From NCBI RefSeq assembly GCF_030813415.1, contig NZ_JAUSUF010000003.1, positions 184,559 through 248,558 on the forward strand: a stretch of 64,000 nt of DNA, given 5' to 3'. Both the position numbers and the translations under genes were made by a program. Origin of the DNA: Eubacterium multiforme. Lineage in GTDB: Bacteria; Bacillota; Clostridia; Clostridiales; Clostridiaceae. The stretch's first letter is position 1. Every line of letters starts with the position of its first letter. This document shows positions 47,089 to 56,587 of the stretch, in pieces. The notes below the pieces were generated by a model that saw nothing but the letters and a program-made list of their open reading frames with translations, was not told the DNA's origin and made no database searches.

Positions 47089-47895
47089 ATGTTATTTGCA
47101 ATAAGAGATGATGATATATCATATTTTACAACTATAGAAGAATTAGAAAGAGCATATGATTTTGTAAAAGAAGGTACTATATCACTTTCAGTTGTTCCCA
47201 AAACAGTTTCTAGGCATAAAGATGATATATTTCCTTATGGAAAAGGTATTAATGATGGGTATTATACCATATCAGATAATGATAGATTAGTAGATTATTT
47301 ACGACAAGAGTGTAAAAATGGACGTTATGATATTCTTTTGCATGGATACACTCATGAATATAAGAAATTGGATAATAAATGGGTTGCAGAAATGAAATGG
47401 AAAAGTAAAGAAATACTTCAGAAAGAATTAATGGCTGGTAAAAAAGAATTAGAAAATATATTTTCTTTTAAAATTAAAGTTTTTGTGGCTCCGAATAACT
47501 CAATTGATGATAAAGCAATTTCAGTGATTGAAGATCTTAAGATGAACTATTCTGGGATTATATTACATGGAGATCGTAAAAAAAATTTTCGTTATTTTTT
47601 TAATTATATTAAGAGGTGGGGAACAAGATTAATAAAAAAGATACCATATCCAGGCATTTTAGATTATGGAAAACATAAAGAATTAGTTGCATATACATTA
47701 GATAATTTTGAACGCCTAAAGTATGAATACGAATGTTGTAAAAAGAAAAAAGTTCCTTTTGTAGTATATACTCATTATTGGCAAATCAATGATGATCCTA
47801 TAAAAAAGAAGTTATTGAAAGATATTTATTCATATGTTATTAATGATGGAGCTAAATTAATTCCATTAACTGAGTGTTTTAAGGAGGAAATATGA
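47089..47895 (+). CDS. Polysaccharide deacetylase-like protein (DUF2334/NodB fold)
   Basis: The 268-residue protein has AIRDDDISYF at the start (metal-binding Asp), ILLHGYTHEYKK near residue 87 with the H-x3-H metal motif, FVAPNNSID near 138 and VYTHYWQIND near 226. It lacks an obvious signal peptide, so it may work on cytoplasmic or lipid-linked sugars. The GTG at 47080 opens a longer frame but lies in the AGGTGA ribosome site; ATG at 47089 is chosen. The exact substrate is unknown. Confidence 0.75.
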   Translation: MLFAIRDDDISYFTTIEELERAYDFVKEGTISLSVVPKTVSRHKDDIFPYGKGINDGYYTISDNDRLVDYLRQECKNGRYDILLHGYTHEYKKLDNKWVAEMKWKSKEILQKELMAGKKELENIFSFKIKVFVAPNNSIDDKAISVIEDLKMNYSGIILHGDRKKNFRYFFNYIKRWGTRLIKKIPYPGILDYGKHKELVAYTLDNFERLKYEYECCKKKKVPFVVYTHYWQINDDPIKKKLLKDIYSYVINDGAKLIPLTECFKEEI

Positions 47896-49019
47896 TAGAT
47901 TTTGATTTTTCGAAAGAGTGTTATTCGTGTTTTGCTTGTGCTAATGTATGTAAAAAAAATGCAATTAAATTTGATGAAAATTTACATCCTATTATCAATA
48001 AAGAACTTTGTATAGAGTGTGGAAAATGTGAAAGAGTATGTATAAAGATTAAAGAATGTAAATATGAATCTAAAATAAAGACAGAGGCCATAGGATGGGC
48101 ATGTAAAAATAAAAATGAAAAGCAAAGAAAAGAAAGTTCGTCTGGAGGAATATTTATTTTATTAGCAGAAAGAATTTTGAATTCTAATGGCTATATTTGT
48201 GGGTGTATATATGATGAAAATTTTATGCCTAAACATGTAGTGACTAATAATAGAGATATTGTAAGTGATATGATGGGATCTAAATACGTTATGAGCGATA
48301 TGAATAGTTGTATAGAGGAGATAGAGAAAATATTGAAGAATGGGCATCCTGTATTATTTTCAGGAGTACCTTGCCAAACTGCGGCTGTTTATAATTGCTT
48401 AGGAAAGTATTCAAATTTACATATTATAAGTGTTGTATGCCATGGATCAATAGAACGTAAATATTGGAAATCATATTTAGAAAATGAAAAGCATTATGGT
48501 AAAATAATGAATATATCTATGAGAGATAAAAGAAAAGGATGGCTGAATTATGGATTGAGATTTCAATTTGTTGATGGAACAGAACATACTACATATAGAA
48601 AAGAAGATGGATTCTTTTTAAAGTGTTTTACTGATGGAATAATGGATAGAGAACGTTGTTTAGCATGTATGTATAAAGGTACACGTATTTTCGCAGACAT
48701 CTTATTAGGTGATGGATGGGGAGTTGAAAATATTTATCCAGAATTAGTTGATAAATATGGTGTATCTTCTGTTATTTGCCTTTCTGATAAGGGAAAGAAT
48801 CTATTTGAACAAGTATCGGATTATATGGAATATAAAAATATGTCTGTGGATGATATTATTGATAGAAATAAAAGAATAATATATACGGCAGTAGAAAATA
48901 AAGATAGGAAGACGTTTAAAAGAAAATATGAAAAAACACCAGATAAAATAGATGAATTATGTAAAAAATTTGCTAAAGAAACTATATTAAAGAAATTAAA
49001 AAGACATTTATATAAATGA
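47892..49019 (+). CDS. FrhB/F420-hydrogenase beta-subunit-like ferredoxin protein
   Basis: The 375-residue protein has two [4Fe-4S] motifs near the N-terminus (CYSCFACANVC and CIECGKCERVC) followed by the FrhB_FdhB N and C domains, with ESSSGGIFILLAER near residue 83, FSGVPCQTAAVYNCLG near 154 and ADILLGDGWGVE near 272. Members of this group are common in polysaccharide clusters beside pyruvyltransferases, where they may reduce a sugar or ketal intermediate; the reaction is not established. The start overlaps the preceding stop (ATGA). Confidence 0.85.
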   Translation: MIDFDFSKECYSCFACANVCKKNAIKFDENLHPIINKELCIECGKCERVCIKIKECKYESKIKTEAIGWACKNKNEKQRKESSSGGIFILLAERILNSNGYICGCIYDENFMPKHVVTNNRDIVSDMMGSKYVMSDMNSCIEEIEKILKNGHPVLFSGVPCQTAAVYNCLGKYSNLHIISVVCHGSIERKYWKSYLENEKHYGKIMNISMRDKRKGWLNYGLRFQFVDGTEHTTYRKEDGFFLKCFTDGIMDRERCLACMYKGTRIFADILLGDGWGVENIYPELVDKYGVSSVICLSDKGKNLFEQVSDYMEYKNMSVDDIIDRNKRIIYTAVENKDRKTFKRKYEKTPDKIDELCKKFAKETILKKLKRHLYK

Positions 49020-49107
49020 TTGTTAGGTTTAAAAGACATTAGTGTGTAACTCATTTAAGAATGAACGGAACAAAATGATAACACTTAATAAGGTTGGAGG
49101 TAAAAGA

Positions 49108-49728
49108 ATGGAAAAATTAATTTTAATAGGTGCAGGAGGGCATTCTAAATCAGTTGTATCTTCCATTCAGAAAGATAAATTTAAAGTATGTGGTTTTATA
49201 GATGAAAATAAAAAAGGATTTCACTTAGGTATTCAAATTTTGGCAACAAAAATAGAGGATATTCCAAATTATCGTTCTTATAAATATTTGGTATCTATTG
49301 GAGATGTATATTTTAGAAAAATATGGTTTGAAAAAATAAATAAAATGGGATTGAAGACAGTTAATGTTATTGATTCATCAGCTATTATTGATTCATCAGT
49401 TAAAATTGGAACAGGAAATTTTATTGGTAAGATGGTAATAATTAATGCAGATGCTAAAATTGGTGACAATAATGTAATTAATACAAAGGCATTAATTGAA
49501 CATGAATGTGTTGTAGGAAATAATGTACATTTATCTACTAATTCTACTATTAATGGAAATGTTATTGTAAAAAATAATGTTTTCTTTGGGAGTTGTGCTG
49601 TATGCAATGGACAACTTACAATAGGATCAGATTCGGTAATTGGTTCAGGCAGTGTTGTAATTGATGATGTTGATGCTTTTACAACAGTGGTAGGAGTTCC
49701 AGCTAAAGTAATTAAAAGAAGGGGTTAA
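49108..49728 (+). CDS. neuD: NeuD/PglD-family sugar acetyltransferase
   Basis: The 206-residue protein starts with LILIGAGGHSKSVVSSIQ, the nucleotide-sugar-binding N-domain of NeuD/PglD proteins, and continues with hexapeptide repeats that form an acetyl-CoA-binding beta-helix, ending VVGVPAKVIKRRG. Depending on the pathway it would acetylate the 4-amino sugar (PglD/LegH role) or a sialic acid (NeuD role). A longer frame opens at 49042; GGAGG 7 bases before 49108 marks the start. It directly precedes neuB. Confidence 0.85.
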   Translation: MEKLILIGAGGHSKSVVSSIQKDKFKVCGFIDENKKGFHLGIQILATKIEDIPNYRSYKYLVSIGDVYFRKIWFEKINKMGLKTVNVIDSSAIIDSSVKIGTGNFIGKMVIINADAKIGDNNVINTKALIEHECVVGNNVHLSTNSTINGNVIVKNNVFFGSCAVCNGQLTIGSDSVIGSGSVVIDDVDAFTTVVGVPAKVIKRRG

Positions 49729-49733
49729 TATAA

Positions 49734-50765
49734 ATGAATAAAGTAAAAATAGTGGCAGAGATTGGTTGCAATCATAATGGAAATGTGGAATTGGCAAAGA
49801 AAATGATAATGACTGCTAAGAAAATGGGAGCAACTACAGTTAAATTTCAAACTTTTATTTCGGAGAACTTAGTTTCTTGTTATGCACCAAAAGCTGAATA
49901 TCAAAAGAAAAATGATGGAGAGAGTTCTCAATTAGAAATGCTTAAAAATTTAGAACTTTCAAAAGAAGAATATATAGAATTGAAAAATTATGCAGATGAA
50001 ATACAAATGGAGATTTTTTCTACAGCTTTTGATATTGATTCAATTAATTTTTTGTATGATTTAGGACAAAAGTTATGGAAAATTCCATCAGGAGAGATAA
50101 CAAATCTTCCGTATTTAAAAAAAATTGCAGAGTTATCATGTGAAGATAAAGAAATAATTTTGTCTACGGGTATGTCAACATTAGAGGAAATTTCATTTGC
50201 AGTTAAAGAATTAGAGAAGAGCAAGAATACTAAGTTTACAATGTTGCATTGTAATACGCAATACCCAACAGAAGATAAGGATATGAATTTACAAGTTTTA
50301 AAAACACTAAAAGATAAATTTTTAAATTGGCATATAGGATTATCAGATCATTCAGAAGGAATCATTGCGTCTATAGTAGCAGTAGGACTTGGTGCGGAAT
50401 TTATTGAGAAACATTTTACTTTAGATAAAAAAATGTCAGGACCAGATCATAAGGCTTCTATTGTGCCAGAAGAATTAAAAGAATTATGTCTAGGAATTAG
50501 ACGAGCAAGTATAATGTTAGGTGATAGGGAAAAAAAAGTTACAGAGTCTGAAAGAAAAAATAAGTTTATTGCAAGGAAATCAATAGTTGCTAAATGTGAT
50601 ATAAATAAAGGCGAAATTTTTACAGAAAAAAATATTACATGCAAAAGACCTGGAAATGGTATTTCTCCTATATTTTGGTATGAAATTATCGGAACATATT
50701 CAGAACGTGATTTTAAGGAAGATGAATTAATTAAATCTGATATGATAAAATGGGAAAATGAATAA
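49734..50765 (+). CDS. neuB: Nonulosonic acid synthase NeuB (sialic or legionaminic acid synthase)
   Basis: The 343-residue enzyme condenses phosphoenolpyruvate with a HexNAc to give a nine-carbon nonulosonic acid. AEIGCNHNGNVELAKKMI, TTVKFQTF, KIPSGEITNLPYL, MLHCNTQYPT and HFTLDKKMSGPDHKAS are NeuB motifs, and the C-terminal SAF (antifreeze-like) domain has RKSIVAKCDINKGE and KRPGNGISPIFWYEIIG. From memory it reads close to E. coli NeuB, but NeuB and LegI are not safely separated by eye. The ribosome site is weak. Confidence 0.92.
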   Translation: MNKVKIVAEIGCNHNGNVELAKKMIMTAKKMGATTVKFQTFISENLVSCYAPKAEYQKKNDGESSQLEMLKNLELSKEEYIELKNYADEIQMEIFSTAFDIDSINFLYDLGQKLWKIPSGEITNLPYLKKIAELSCEDKEIILSTGMSTLEEISFAVKELEKSKNTKFTMLHCNTQYPTEDKDMNLQVLKTLKDKFLNWHIGLSDHSEGIIASIVAVGLGAEFIEKHFTLDKKMSGPDHKASIVPEELKELCLGIRRASIMLGDREKKVTESERKNKFIARKSIVAKCDINKGEIFTEKNITCKRPGNGISPIFWYEIIGTYSERDFKEDELIKSDMIKWENE

Positions 50766-50901
50766 TTTTATTATTATTTTTCTTCAATATGAGGTTAGAT
50801 AAGAGAATAATAAAAATATTTTAATATTATAAGGAGTGTTTCTATTAATGTATAGTATTTGTGGAAATAAGAGAAATATATATGTTTAGGAGGTGTGTGT
50901 G

Positions 50902-51882
50902 ATGGTTGTTATGGTAGTTGGAATGGGCTCTATGGGAAAAAGAAGAATTAGATTATTACAGAGATTTAAGCAAATTGATAAAATTGTAGGTGTAGATGGA
51001 AGAGAAGATAGAAGATTTGAAGTTAAAAATACTTTTGGTTGTGATGTATTTGAAAATATTGAACAGGCAATTGCAAAGTTTCCTGAAATAAATAGTGCAT
51101 TTATTTGTACATCTCCTTTATCACATAGTGAGTTAATCTCAAAAGCTTTATCTGATGGGCTGAATGTATTTACAGAAATTAATCTTATATCCGACGGATA
51201 TAAAAAAAATATGGATTTAGCAAAAGAAAAGGGAAAGATATTATTTCTATCTTCAACATTTTATTATCGAGAAGAGATTTCATATATACGTGACAAGATT
51301 GTTGGTAAAAATAAGTTGAATTATATTTATCATATAGGACAATATTTGCCTGACTGGCATCCGTGGGAAAGTTATAAAGATTTTTTTGTAGGAGATAAAA
51401 GAACAAATGGATGTCGAGAGATAATGGCAATTGAATTACCTTGGTTAATTGGTACATTTGGAGAAATTAAGGATTTTCATGTAATATCTGATAATATGTC
51501 TGATTTGAATATTCAGTATAAAGATAACTATATGATTCAATTGACACATAGTAATGGAAATAAAGGAACTTTGATTGTTGATATTGTTTCCCCAAAGGCT
51601 GTTAGAAATCTTGAAATATATGGTGAGAATATTTATTACTCATGGAATGGCTCACCAGAGACATTGGAGCAGTTTAACTCTGATACTAAGATTTTAGAAA
51701 AAGTACAACTTTGTGAAGATGTTGAGCATATTGATGGATATGGTTCTTTTATTGTAGAAAATGCTTATCAAAAAGAGATTAATGAGTTTTTAGATGTTGT
51801 AGATGGAAAAACAATACCTATGTATGGTTTTGCTGAAGACTTAAAGGTGCTTCGTTGGATTGATAAATTTGAGGAGGCATGA
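50902..51882 (+). CDS. Gfo/Idh/MocA-family oxidoreductase, first of two
   Basis: The 326-residue NAD(P)-dependent dehydrogenase has VVGMGSMGKRRIRLLQRF at the start (Rossmann motif), then CTSPLSHSELISKAL near residue 73 and the alpha/beta substrate domain. The usual catalytic EKP triplet is replaced: the matching stretch reads FTEINLIS. The substrate is unknown. Its place between neuB and the CMP-sugar synthetase suggests a step in nonulosonate modification. GTG at 50893 opens the longer frame; AGGAGG 8 bases before ATG 50902 decides the start. Confidence 0.82.
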   Translation: MVVMVVGMGSMGKRRIRLLQRFKQIDKIVGVDGREDRRFEVKNTFGCDVFENIEQAIAKFPEINSAFICTSPLSHSELISKALSDGLNVFTEINLISDGYKKNMDLAKEKGKILFLSSTFYYREEISYIRDKIVGKNKLNYIYHIGQYLPDWHPWESYKDFFVGDKRTNGCREIMAIELPWLIGTFGEIKDFHVISDNMSDLNIQYKDNYMIQLTHSNGNKGTLIVDIVSPKAVRNLEIYGENIYYSWNGSPETLEQFNSDTKILEKVQLCEDVEHIDGYGSFIVENAYQKEINEFLDVVDGKTIPMYGFAEDLKVLRWIDKFEEA

Positions 51883-51884
51883 AA

Positions 51885-52832
51885 ATGAATAAATTAAAAG
51901 TATGTTTTGTTGGTATAGGATCTATTGCAAAACGTCATATTAAAAATTTATATGATATTTGTGATGAAAAAAATTTAAATTTACAAGTTGATGCATTGAG
52001 AAGTAAGAATGGAAAATTTTTAGATAATATAAAGTACAAAATTTCGAATGTTTATTATAATGAAAATGAGCTTCCACATGATTATGATGTAATTTTTATA
52101 ACAAATCCTACTGATTTTCATATTGATACATTGAAAAGACTACATGATAAAGGTAAGCATTTTTTTATTGAAAAACCTCTAACTTCTTACAAAAAGTTAA
52201 ATAAAGTTTTTGATATTAAATATAGACATGATTCTGTATATTATGTAGCTTGTCCAATTCGATATACAAATGTGATACAGTTTTTAAAAAAACATATTAA
52301 TTTATCAGATGTTATTTCTGTGAGATGTATAAGTTCTAGTTATTTACCAGAATGGCGTCCTGGCATAGATTATAGAAATACATATAGCTCCAGTAAAGAT
52401 TTAGGTGGTGGAGTTAGTATTGATTTAATTCATGAGTGGGATTATATTCAGTATCTTTTTGGAAAACCAGAATCAATTTATTATACTTGTGGTAAGAAAT
52501 CTTCGCTTGAAATAGATTGTGAGGATTATGCTATTTATGTAGCAGAATACGGAGAGATGGTTGTAGAATTACATTTAGATTATTTTGGAAGAAAATCATT
52601 ACGAGAAATTATGATTTTTACTAATCACGACACAATTGTAGGTGATTTAATAGGAAGTAAAGTTACTTTTTTAAAAGCTGGTAAAGTTATTGATTTTTCA
52701 GAAGAACGTAATGATTTTCAAAAAAATGAATTGAGGAATTTCTTTTGCTTAATTGAGCGTAATGAAAAAAATATTAACTATATTAAAGAAGCTTACCAGA
52801 CAATGAATTATACACAAGGAGTGATTAAATGA
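51885..52832 (+). CDS. Gfo/Idh/MocA-family oxidoreductase, second of two
   Basis: The 315-residue protein has KVCFVGIGSIAKRHIKNL (Rossmann motif), FITNPTDFHIDTLKRL near residue 71 and FFIEKPLTS near 93, an intact EKP catalytic triplet. The substrate domain includes YLPEWRPGIDYRNTYS, shared in style with the neighbouring gene (YLPDWHPWESYKD), so the two may have arisen by duplication. Unlike its partner it keeps EKP and is the likelier active enzyme. GAGGAGG lies 7 bases before ATG 51885. Confidence 0.85.
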   Translation: MNKLKVCFVGIGSIAKRHIKNLYDICDEKNLNLQVDALRSKNGKFLDNIKYKISNVYYNENELPHDYDVIFITNPTDFHIDTLKRLHDKGKHFFIEKPLTSYKKLNKVFDIKYRHDSVYYVACPIRYTNVIQFLKKHINLSDVISVRCISSSYLPEWRPGIDYRNTYSSSKDLGGGVSIDLIHEWDYIQYLFGKPESIYYTCGKKSSLEIDCEDYAIYVAEYGEMVVELHLDYFGRKSLREIMIFTNHDTIVGDLIGSKVTFLKAGKVIDFSEERNDFQKNELRNFFCLIERNEKNINYIKEAYQTMNYTQGVIK

Positions 52833-53590
52833 TTAATATGCTATTTACAATATGCGGTAGAGCTGGTTCAAAAGGGATAAAAAATAAAAATATTAGAGAG
52901 TTTTGTGGTTATCCATTGCCATTTTATTCGTTATCAGTAATAGATATGTTGAAAAAAATGAATTATGAATTTAATATAGATGTGGTTGTAAATTCAGATA
53001 GTTTAGAGTTACTTGATATGATGAAAAATAATCCGTTTTTTATTGTTAATACAATTAACCGTTCAAATGATTTAGGAGGTGATGATATTCCTAAGATTGC
53101 AGTTATCTATGATTGTATGGATAAGATGCAAAAGCGTAAAAATAAGAAATATGATATGATAATTGATTTAGACATTACTTCACCACTTAGGACAGTTGAT
53201 GATTTGAAAAATCTTATTGAAACTCATATTAGAACAGGGGCTGATGTTACAACATCAGTGACTGATTCAAGGCGAAATCCATATTTTAATATGGTTAAGA
53301 AAACAAAGCACGGTTATCAGAAAGTTTTAAATTCAGAATATACATCTAGACAGCAGGCTCCAGAAGTATTTGATATGAATGCTTCACTTTATGCATATAA
53401 ACCAGAGTTTCTTATTAGTGGTAAGGGTGTGCTTGAAGGATATTGTGAATGTATTTATATGTATGATACAGGTATTTTAGATCTTGATTATGAAAATGAT
53501 TTTGAATTAATGGAAGTTATTGCTACATACTTATATGAACATAAACATAAATTTGGAGATATTTATAGACATATAAAGAAACAAATATAA
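52829..53590 (+). CDS. neuA: CMP-nonulosonic acid cytidylyltransferase (NeuA/LegF/PtmB-like)
   Basis: The 253-residue enzyme activates the nonulosonic acid with CTP. TICGRAGSKGIKNKN at the N-terminus is the nucleotide-binding signature of the CMP-NeuAc synthetase family, DLDITSPLRTVDDL near residue 115 and TSRQQAPEVFDMNASLYAY near 172 are further family motifs. The N-terminal motif reads more like LegF/PtmB proteins than E. coli NeuA. It overlaps the preceding gene by 4 bases with AAGGAG at 7 bases. Confidence 0.88.
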   Translation: MINMLFTICGRAGSKGIKNKNIREFCGYPLPFYSLSVIDMLKKMNYEFNIDVVVNSDSLELLDMMKNNPFFIVNTINRSNDLGGDDIPKIAVIYDCMDKMQKRKNKKYDMIIDLDITSPLRTVDDLKNLIETHIRTGADVTTSVTDSRRNPYFNMVKKTKHGYQKVLNSEYTSRQQAPEVFDMNASLYAYKPEFLISGKGVLEGYCECIYMYDTGILDLDYENDFELMEVIATYLYEHKHKFGDIYRHIKKQI

Positions 53591-53654
53591 TGTTAGATTT
53601 TTAATAAAGATAATTTCAAATATCAAAATTCTATAGTGAGGGGGTATATATAAG

Positions 53655-54809
53655 ATGAAAAAAATATTTAGAGTAGCTTATGCAACAGGTTCTAGAGCTG
53701 ATTATGGGATTGTAAGAAAATATTTACAATACTTAGATATGGATAAAGAAATAGAGTTTTCAGTACTGGTTACAGGATCTCACTTGGAAAAAAAATATGG
53801 ATATTCAATTGATAATATAAAAAAAGATAATTTTAAAATTGGGTGCGAGATTTCAATTGAAATAGATAACAGTAATAATGCAAATATTATGAAAAGTATG
53901 GCTATTGCATTAGAAAAGTTTGGTTCTTTTTTTGAAAAAAATAAGTATGATTTATTAATTATTTTAGGGGATAGATATGAAATGTTGTCAGTAGCGATTG
54001 CTGCATCAATGCAAAATATACCTATTTTGCATTTACATGGTGGTGAAACTACTTATGGAAATTATGATGAGTTTATACGACATTCTATTACTAAAATGAG
54101 TCGTTATCACTTTACAAGTACAGATGTATATAGAAAACGTGTAATTCAATTGGGCGAAGAACCACAAAGAGTTTTTTATTTAGGAGCATTAGGAGCAGAA
54201 AATTGCAGAAATTTAGATTGTGGAAAAGTAGTAAAAGAAGTATTAAATATGACACAAAAAAAATATTGGGTCATAGCATTTCATCCAGAAACATTAACAG
54301 ATATAAATATAGAATCTCAAATTCAGGAGATTATATTTGCCATAAATAATATGATAAATAATGAAGAAATTGTATTTATAGGGAGTAATGCAGATACAAA
54401 TTCAGATGTTATTCGAAATGCATGGATTATGTATGCTAATATGCATGAAAATGCACATTATTTTGAAAATCTAAACGTTGAATCTTTTTTATGGTTGGTT
54501 AAAAATTCAGTTGCATTTGTTGGAAATTCTTCTTCAGGAATTATTGAAGTTCCATCTTTAGGAGTATATACAATAAATATTGGAGATAGGCAAAAAGGTA
54601 GAGTTCATGGTGAGAGTGTAATTGATGTAAAGTGTAATAAAGATAGTATTATTTTAGCAATGAAAAAAGTTAAGTATTTATTAAATAAAGGATATTCATT
54701 TAAAAATCCATATTATTTAGAAAATACTGCCGAACGATATTATCATCAAACTAAACAATTATTACGATTAGGAGTATCTGATGTGAAAGAATTCTATGAC
54801 ATTGAATAA
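53655..54809 (+). CDS. neuC: UDP-HexNAc 2-epimerase, hydrolysing (NeuC/LegG-like)
   Basis: The 384-residue enzyme removes UDP and epimerises C2, giving ManNAc from UDP-GlcNAc (NeuC) or the diamino analogue (LegG). [66 protein letters not shown] and [19 protein letters not shown] are seen. These resemble E. coli NeuC closely from memory. It supplies the substrate for the NeuB-type synthase. GAGGGGG precedes the ATG. Confidence 0.92.
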   Translation: MKKIFRVAYATGSRADYGIVRKYLQYLDMDKEIEFSVLVTGSHLEKKYGYSIDNIKKDNFKIGCEISIEIDNSNNANIMKSMAIALEKFGSFFEKNKYDLLIILGDRYEMLSVAIAASMQNIPILHLHGGETTYGNYDEFIRHSITKMSRYHFTSTDVYRKRVIQLGEEPQRVFYLGALGAENCRNLDCGKVVKEVLNMTQKKYWVIAFHPETLTDINIESQIQEIIFAINNMINNEEIVFIGSNADTNSDVIRNAWIMYANMHENAHYFENLNVESFLWLVKNSVAFVGNSSSGIIEVPSLGVYTINIGDRQKGRVHGESVIDVKCNKDSIILAMKKVKYLLNKGYSFKNPYYLENTAERYYHQTKQLLRLGVSDVKEFYDIE

Positions 54810-54856
54810 AAGATTTAGTTATTGTATTTAAGTATAATAAAATAGGAGGTAAAAAT

Positions 54857-56095
54857 ATGAAAATAGCTATTGCAGGAACAGGATATGTGGGCTTATCTAT
54901 AGCAACTTTATTATCACAAAATAATGATGTATGGGCAGTGGATATAGTTCCAGAAAAAGTTGAATTAATTAATAATAAAAAATCTCCAATTAAGGATGAA
55001 TATATAGAAAGATATTTATCTGAAAAAGAACTTAATTTAAAAGCTACATTAGATTCAGAAAAAGCATACAAAGATGCAGAATTTGTTGTTATTGCTACAC
55101 CTACAAATTATGATAGTAATAAGGATTTTTTTGATACTTCAGCAGTAGAATCAGTGATTCAGTTGGTGCTTAAATATAATAAGGATGCAATTATGGTTAT
55201 TAAATCAACAATTCCAGTTGGTTTTACATCTTATGTACGTGAAAAATATAATTGTGATAACATTATATTCAGTCCAGAATTCCTTCGTGAATCTAAAGCT
55301 TTATATGATAATTTATATCCTTCAAGGATTATTATTGGTACAGATATTGAAAATAAACGTTTAGTAAAAGCAGCAAATACCTTTGCTGAACTTCTTCAAG
55401 AGGGAGCAATTAAAACTGATATTGATACTTTATTTATGGGTTTTACAGAAGCAGAAGCTGTAAAATTATTTGCGAATACATATTTAGCACTTAGAGTTTC
55501 ATATTTTAATGAGTTGGATACCTATGCTGAAATCAAAGGGTTAGATACTCAGAAAATTATTAATGGAGTATGTTTAGATCCTCGTATTGGTTCACATTAT
55601 AATAATCCTTCTTTCGGGTATGGTGGATATTGTCTGCCTAAAGATACAAAACAACTTCTTGCTAATTATAAAGATGTACCTCAGAATATGATTTCAGCCA
55701 TTGTTAAATCCAATTGTACAAGAAAAGATTTCATTGCAGATAGAGTTTTATCTATGGCTGGATGTTATGACTATCATGATTGTATGGATTATTCAGTTGA
55801 AAAAGAGAAGGAATGTGTAATTGGAGTTTATCGTTTATCAATGAAATCTAATTCTGATAATTTTCGCCAGTCGTCTATTCAAGGTATTATGAAACGTATT
55901 AAAGCAAAAGGAGCTACAGTTATTATATATGAACCAACGCTTGAAAATGGATCTACTTTTTTTTCATCAAAAGTGATAAATAATTTAGATGAGTTTAAAG
56001 AAAAAAGTCAAGCAATTATTGCCAATAGATACGATTCAGTTTTGGATGATGTAAAAGGAAAAGTGTATACTAGAGATATTTTTAAGAGAGATTAA
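54857..56095 (+). CDS. UDP-glucose/GlcNAc 6-dehydrogenase family enzyme
   Basis: The 412-residue nucleotide-sugar dehydrogenase oxidises C6 to a carboxylate with two NAD+. The N-terminal [15 protein letters not shown] binds [18 protein letters not shown] and [19 protein letters not shown] fall in the middle, and [11 protein letters not shown] carries the catalytic Cys259. The size and form fit the short Ugd type (UDP-glucose to UDP-glucuronate). It would give the capsule a uronic acid. AGGAGG precedes the ATG. It is the last gene of the variable cassette. Confidence 0.92.
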   Translation: MKIAIAGTGYVGLSIATLLSQNNDVWAVDIVPEKVELINNKKSPIKDEYIERYLSEKELNLKATLDSEKAYKDAEFVVIATPTNYDSNKDFFDTSAVESVIQLVLKYNKDAIMVIKSTIPVGFTSYVREKYNCDNIIFSPEFLRESKALYDNLYPSRIIIGTDIENKRLVKAANTFAELLQEGAIKTDIDTLFMGFTEAEAVKLFANTYLALRVSYFNELDTYAEIKGLDTQKIINGVCLDPRIGSHYNNPSFGYGGYCLPKDTKQLLANYKDVPQNMISAIVKSNCTRKDFIADRVLSMAGCYDYHDCMDYSVEKEKECVIGVYRLSMKSNSDNFRQSSIQGIMKRIKAKGATVIIYEPTLENGSTFFSSKVINNLDEFKEKSQAIIANRYDSVLDDVKGKVYTRDIFKRD

Positions 56096-56432
56096 AATTA
56101 AAAAAATATATTTATTTGATGTAGGATATAACTATTGTTAAAAATAAATATAGCATTATATAGTTAATAATTGAATAAAAGATTTTAAAAAATAAAAATA
56201 GATCAAAATGAAATCGTAATATTAAAAATATATAAACAGAGAATAAAATAATTTAGATAAATTTTAGAGTGTCGTTTAAACTAATAAAAAATAATTATAT
56301 CATAATATATTTTAATTTATTTATGATTAGTATATTTATTATTTTAATTTAATAATAATTACAGTTAGAAGAAATCCAATAATATATATTTAAGTCTAAT
56401 AATTTTAATATGTTTATTAGTATCAATAAGTA

Positions 56433-56578
56433 TAGAGTATATATTATATTGAAGTGATGTTAATTCTATAAGTAGGTAGAATTTTGAAGTTAATGATATA
56501 CTACTAAATACTTTTGGTGGTGTTTTAGGTTATATAATTTTTGATAGATATATAAGAAAGTTTACTAATAAAAATTAA
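56433..56578 (+). pseudogene. VanZ-family relic
   Basis: Translated with one in-frame TAG and one single-base frameshift, this stretch reads IEVMFNSIS-x-NFEVNDILLNTFG then VLGYIIFDRYIRKF, the C-terminal core of VanZ-like proteins (usually RSFDIDDLILNTLGGLLGY). The stop lies at 56478 and the shift at about 56520. No N-terminal part is recognisable in the upstream AT-rich sequence. The rest of the 56096-56710 gap has no gene. Confidence 0.6.
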
Positions 56579-56587
56579 TATAAAAAC

